21,127 bases of DNA, taken from assembly GCA_011109175.1 (NCBI GenBank), contig RDEW01000079.1, positions 140,163 to 161,289 on the forward strand. Direction: 5' to 3'. Source of the DNA: Dicyema japonicum (Eukaryota; Dicyemida; Rhombozoa; Dicyemidae). The notes under the pieces are model-generated. The model did not search any database. It was given only the letters and a program-made list of their open reading frames with translations, and was not told the DNA's origin. Shown here one piece after another: positions 18,234-21,127 of this stretch. The position numbers were made by a program, and so were the translations under genes. The stretch's first letter is position 1. Each line of letters starts with the position of its first letter.

Positions 18234-18440
18234 TACACCTAACAAGTTAAAAATACTTTATTAAAATTAATCATTTTTTAATTAAATTTAATGCTTTTCA
18301 TGAATTTTTCGATTTATTGTTGATATAATTTTTGATTACGTTATTTTAATTGTTGTTAATGAAATATTTGGAAAAACAATGAATTAAAATTAAAATAAAA
18401 AAGAATATAAAAAATAAAATTATCAATATAAAAATAAAGT
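18234..18440. other. Short AT-rich spacer between WD gene and MED31
   Basis: About 200 bp of nearly pure A/T. It must contain the WD gene's 3' end and the MED31 promoter or 5' UTR, but no element stands out. Confidence 0.5.
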
Positions 18441-18459
18441 TTAAAGACAAATATAGTAT

Positions 18460-18864
18460 GTAGTGTAGTTGTTACTTATATTTTTAGTGAATGATCAGGA
18501 CAAGGTCCGATTCCGTGCTGAATTAGAGTTCGTGCAGTGCCTTTCAAGTCCTAAATATTTAAATTGTACAAAATCTATTTCCAACCCGTAGTAATTGCCC
18601 AAAAAGGATATTTTCAAGACACTTGTTTTATAAACTATTTATCTTACCTACAATACTGGAAACAACCCAAATACTCATATTTTATAAAGTATGTTACGTA
18701 ATAATCCCAGATATCCCACGTCACTATATTTCCTCGATTTACTTCAAGATCCCCAATTTCGAGAAAGAATAGCACGATGCGAGGTAGCTCAGAACATAGA
18801 AGACCAACTGATTCTCCACTGGCAGAACTACCAGCGGAAACGACAAGGGAAGCTGACTCAGTGA
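18460..18864 (+). CDS. MED31: Mediator complex subunit 31
   Basis: MED31 (Soh1) belongs to the middle module of Mediator, which links transcription factors to RNA polymerase II. Three introns (18463-18487, 18566-18591 and 18689-18710; 25, 26 and 22 nt, all GT...AG) are removed to give 109 codons with no frame break. The product reads MNDQDKVRFRAELEFVQCLS, then SPKYLNLIAQKGYFQDTCFI, NYLSYLQYWKQPKYSYFIKY and PTSLYFLDLLQDPQFRERIA, ending EDQLILHWQNYQRKRQGKLT plus Q. It aligns without gaps to the conserved core, including RF..ELEFVQCL, YLN..AQ.GYF, YW..P.Y...I.YP and ILHWQ.Y.RKR. Human MED31 is 131 residues. The first intron splits the start codon, A at 18462 and TG at 18488-18489. The stop at 18862-18864 lies inside the predicted PI4K N-terminus. 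Confidence 0.93.
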
Positions 18865-20633
18865 AAGGAGAAGAGCTCTTTGAGGGCCTCTCCACCTCCT
18901 GGGACGTCGTGAATGTCCTCGGCCATTTATTCAAATGCAAACAAAAATCAGTCCGCGAACAACTGGCTTTGAAACTCCAGGAATTTCCCCAAAGTGAGGA
19001 GTATTTGGCACAGCTGTTGAGCATGCACGTGACTAACTACGACGGAGGGTTCCTCGAGGAATATCTCCTTGCTCGTTGCCGGTCTTCGGTTCGCTTTGCA
19101 GTCACTTGCTCGCTCATGTTGAGGGCTCTTTCTCTTGGATATGACGGGACATGTCGTCCTTTGGAGAGATATCTATGGAAGGCAAAGAAGAGTCACAGGA
19201 GGACATATTCTGATAGAGATAGAGGAGGGTTTGACTCGGGCTGTCGATGTCCTGTCAGCAAGACACAGTGGGTGGACGCATTTGCTCGAGGGGAGGCCGA
19301 ATATGGGCGAGGGACATCTCACTGTCGTTGTCAAATCAACTTGATTCGTCCACAAGTCGCATTTCTCTCTCAGTTGACTGCCCTTGGGTGTGAGCGGTGT
19401 CTTCCACACGAAAGACTAAATGTGCTCGTCAACCAACTCAAATGTCTTAATTCGAGTCTGCCTGCCCCTGTTTGGCTTCCCTTTTCCACAGAACACATAA
19501 TTCTTAATATTTGTGAGAACGAGACAGTCATTCTCAATTCCAAGCCAAATGCCCCCTTCCTCGTATATGTGGAGGCACTACAGCGTCAGGCTGAGGCTAC
19601 GGTCTCGACGTACTCAAAGTCCGAGTCCAATCTCCAGTCCAACACTGTCTACTGTCAGCGTGTGTCTGCTGCTTCTATTCGACACCGATTACAACATTCT
19701 GTGACTCCTCTGATTGTGTCTTCCTCCAAGGATTCTACTGCGATGGTCCCCGAGTGTTGGAATGTGAAGAAGGCGAGAATAAGGGCGACATCCTTGTTCG
19801 GAGATATGCCTAATTGGAGTTTATGGCCAGTCATCGTCAAACAGGGGGATGATTTGAGACAGGAAGTGCTGATATCCCAGGTTGAGTATTTGGTGATATC
19901 TGAGGTGATTGGACTACTCCAGGAGAGTTGGGAGGTCGAGAATGTGAGGTTGTGGGTTCGTCCTGTTCGTGTGTATGTGACTGGATCACTTCGGGGACTG
20001 ATTGAATATATCCCCAACACTGCATCACTCCATCAAATCAAAAAGCGAGGATTTCCCCGACTTCATCAGTATTTTGTGGAACAGTTCGGGTTGGAGACGT
20101 CTGAGAAATATTTATGTGCGAGGGAGAACTTTGTGAGGAGCTGTGCGGGCTATTGTGTGGTGTGTTATCTCCTGCAAGTCAAGGACAGACACAACGGGAA
20201 CATTCTTCTGGACGATGAGGGCCATATGTTGCATATTGACTTTGCTTTTGTAATGTCTTCTTCTCCTGGAGGAATTTGGGGTTTGAGGTGTCGCCCTTCA
20301 AGTTGACTGACGAGTTTGTGGAGGTGATGGGAGGGCTCGAGTCGGATATGTTCAGATTCTTCAAGAGTCTCATTTTCCAGGGACTTGTGGGAGCCAGGAA
20401 GCACGTGGAGAGGATTATTACATTGATGGAGATAATGCAAGTGGGGAATCCTACTCTCCCCTGTTTCAAGAACAGTACATGTTCTATTCAGTCCGGTCAG
20501 ACAGAGGTTTCATGTCTCGTTGAAGGAAGACCAGTTGGAGCAGTTCACTGAGGAGATGGTTAATTCATCCTTGCGCTCGATCACTACTCGTTTGTATGAC
20601 AGTTATCAGTACTTTTCTAATGGAATTTTTTAA
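18777..20633 (+). CDS. PI4KB: Phosphatidylinositol 4-kinase, type III beta-like
   Basis: The enzyme makes PI4P on Golgi membranes. From ATG 18777 the frame is open for 509 codons. A PIK helical domain (SWDVVNVLGHLFKCKQ to LLARCRSSVRFAVTC, residues about 41-125) leads to a spacer, VWLPFSTEHI and NAPFLVYVEAL. The kinase domain has NWSLWPVIVKQGDDLRQE (residues about 343-360, ATP-binding Lys), RSCAGYCVVCYLLQVKDRHN then GNILLD (catalytic loop, about 450-475) and HIDFAFVMSSSP, where the family has HIDFGF. A 2-base gain or 1-base loss at about 20268 shifts frame; the family sequence resumes NLGFEVSPFKLTDEFVEVMG. A second break near 20480-20500 precedes RFHVSLKEDQLEQF and SITTRLYDSYQYFSNGIF, stop at 20633. 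The start overlaps MED31 by 88 nt. No intron is needed in the first 1.4 kb, unlike its neighbours. Identity is secure; integrity is not. Confidence 0.88.
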
Positions 20634-20771
20634 TGCTTTTAATCAATCAATAATATTTTTGGTTTCATGTTCCGCCGATAGAATTGCCATTTACTGTGGT
20701 TTCCATTTCACACATTCTTCGCATGTGGTTATTCAAATATCGGGATCAGTCGACTATATTTAGAAAGAGTA
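20634..20771. other. Downstream flank of the PI4K gene
   Basis: About 140 bp of AT-rich DNA with an AATAAT-like stretch near 20650, which may include the 3' UTR. No gene seen. Confidence 0.4.
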
Positions 20772-21127
20772 TCAGCCTGCAGTTGATTTTATTATAAAAC
20801 TAATCAATATTTCTGAAATGGTGATACGACAAAAAGGATTGGTATGTTTGACACTTGTGGTCAACTCCACTAATCCTGGTCTTGGGTTGTTGTTGCATAA
20901 CCCCGGTCTCATATTAGGGTATGAGACCAGCGACGAGCATAAACAACAGCGCCTTCGCGGGTTGCTCCCAAAGGACCTCGGGGAGTGAAAAGCACGCCTG
21001 TTTGCCTTTTCAGAAATTTTTGTGACATGTTTGTTAAAAGACATGGTTGGGTCGAAGGTTAGACCGAAAATAATGGAATGTTTGGATGCGGAGGTCAGAG
21101 CCAGAGAGAGATAGCTTGGGATGTATG
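20772..21127 (-). pseudogene. Reverse transcriptase C-terminal fragment (Jockey/CR1-like), running off the window
   Basis: On the minus strand SKHSIIFGLTFDPTMSFNKH leads to VTKISEKANRRAFHSPRSFG. This is the LG(L/I).FD..L.F..HV..I..KA..R...L.R.F block after the YxDD palm in Jockey/CR1-type non-LTR reverse transcriptases. The next expected block (YVRP..EY) is only hinted at by SYPNMRPGL. The frame stays open into the window edge, so more of the element probably lies beyond 21127. A stem-loop sits inside it (see next entry). Confidence 0.65.
20905..20928. repeat. 9-bp stem, 6-nt loop hairpin
   Basis: GGTCTCATA and TATGAGACC are a perfect inverted repeat around a TTAGGG loop, within the region where the RT fragment loses similarity. 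It may be a small palindromic insertion or a chance hairpin. Confidence 0.5.

Noticed and set aside
19135-19344. Alternative plus-strand frame inside PI4K (69 codons)
   Set aside because: It falls in the variable spacer of the kinase, and the main 509-codon frame stays open across it, so a second gene or a double frameshift is not needed.
14821-20633. Ciliate origin, based on micro-introns
   Set aside because: TGA and TAA end MED31 and PI4K exactly at the family C-termini, and no in-frame stop codon needs to be read as an amino acid; the animal-type transposon content also fits poorly.
20914-20919. TTAGGG in the hairpin loop as a telomeric repeat
   Set aside because: A single hexamer is expected by chance and there is no array.
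1-21127. CRISPR arrays, bacterial operons or ribosome-binding sites
   Set aside because: No regularly spaced repeats are present, and the genes are spliced eukaryotic families.

Overview
The window is eukaryotic, AT-rich and full of broken transposable elements, but it carries four recognisable host genes whose introns are only about 22-28 nt long. These micro-introns are GT...AG, and removing them restores reading frames that match conserved families (MED31, ERCC1, a WD-repeat protein). TGA and TAA act as stops, so ciliate codes do not fit. Among animals, introns of this size are known from dicyemid mesozoans. I infer a dicyemid (Dicyema-like) or another micro-intron lineage; this is inference, not a database match.

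Layout. 1-2210: AT-rich DNA with a small CAGTCAAA-type MITE, a short tandem repeat, a dead DDE (Tc1/mariner-type) transposase tail and a decayed H2C2/DDE integrase. 2215-3975: one non-LTR retrotransposon split into an inverted 5' half (+) and a sense 3' half (-), the shape expected from twin priming. 3977-5822: pieces of APE-type non-LTR elements in scrambled order plus a second integrase tail. 5823-7988: mostly empty AT-rich DNA, with a Helitron helicase remnant, a tRNA-like relic and one unidentified exon-like stretch on the minus strand.

8052-13031: a large inverted duplication with arms of about 1.43 kb and a spacer of about 2.1 kb. Each arm carries an ERCC1 gene, the 5' end of an APE-type retrotransposon with a 2A-like motif, and the 3' end of an R2-like (restriction-like endonuclease) element. 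That last element is a 569-bp nested insertion flanked by a perfect 8-bp target-site duplication, and the left arm contains the same junction, so the insertion came before the inverted duplication. Single N bases (3976, 7989, 13032) look like contig joins; the segment between the last two is almost exactly the inverted-repeat block.

13033-14820: AT-rich DNA with a possible hAT fragment, a second MITE and a possible tiny secreted-peptide ORF. 14821-20633: a compact plus-strand gene cluster: a multi-intron WD-repeat protein, MED31 (Mediator; three micro-introns, start codon split by one of them) and a PI4KB-type phosphatidylinositol 4-kinase whose best start overlaps the end of MED31 by 88 nt. 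20772-21127: a minus-strand reverse transcriptase fragment running off the window.

The host genes are housekeeping functions (DNA repair, transcription, lipid signalling). They share the compact micro-intron structure but form no visible pathway. Several carry one- or two-base frame breaks that could be recent decay or assembly error.
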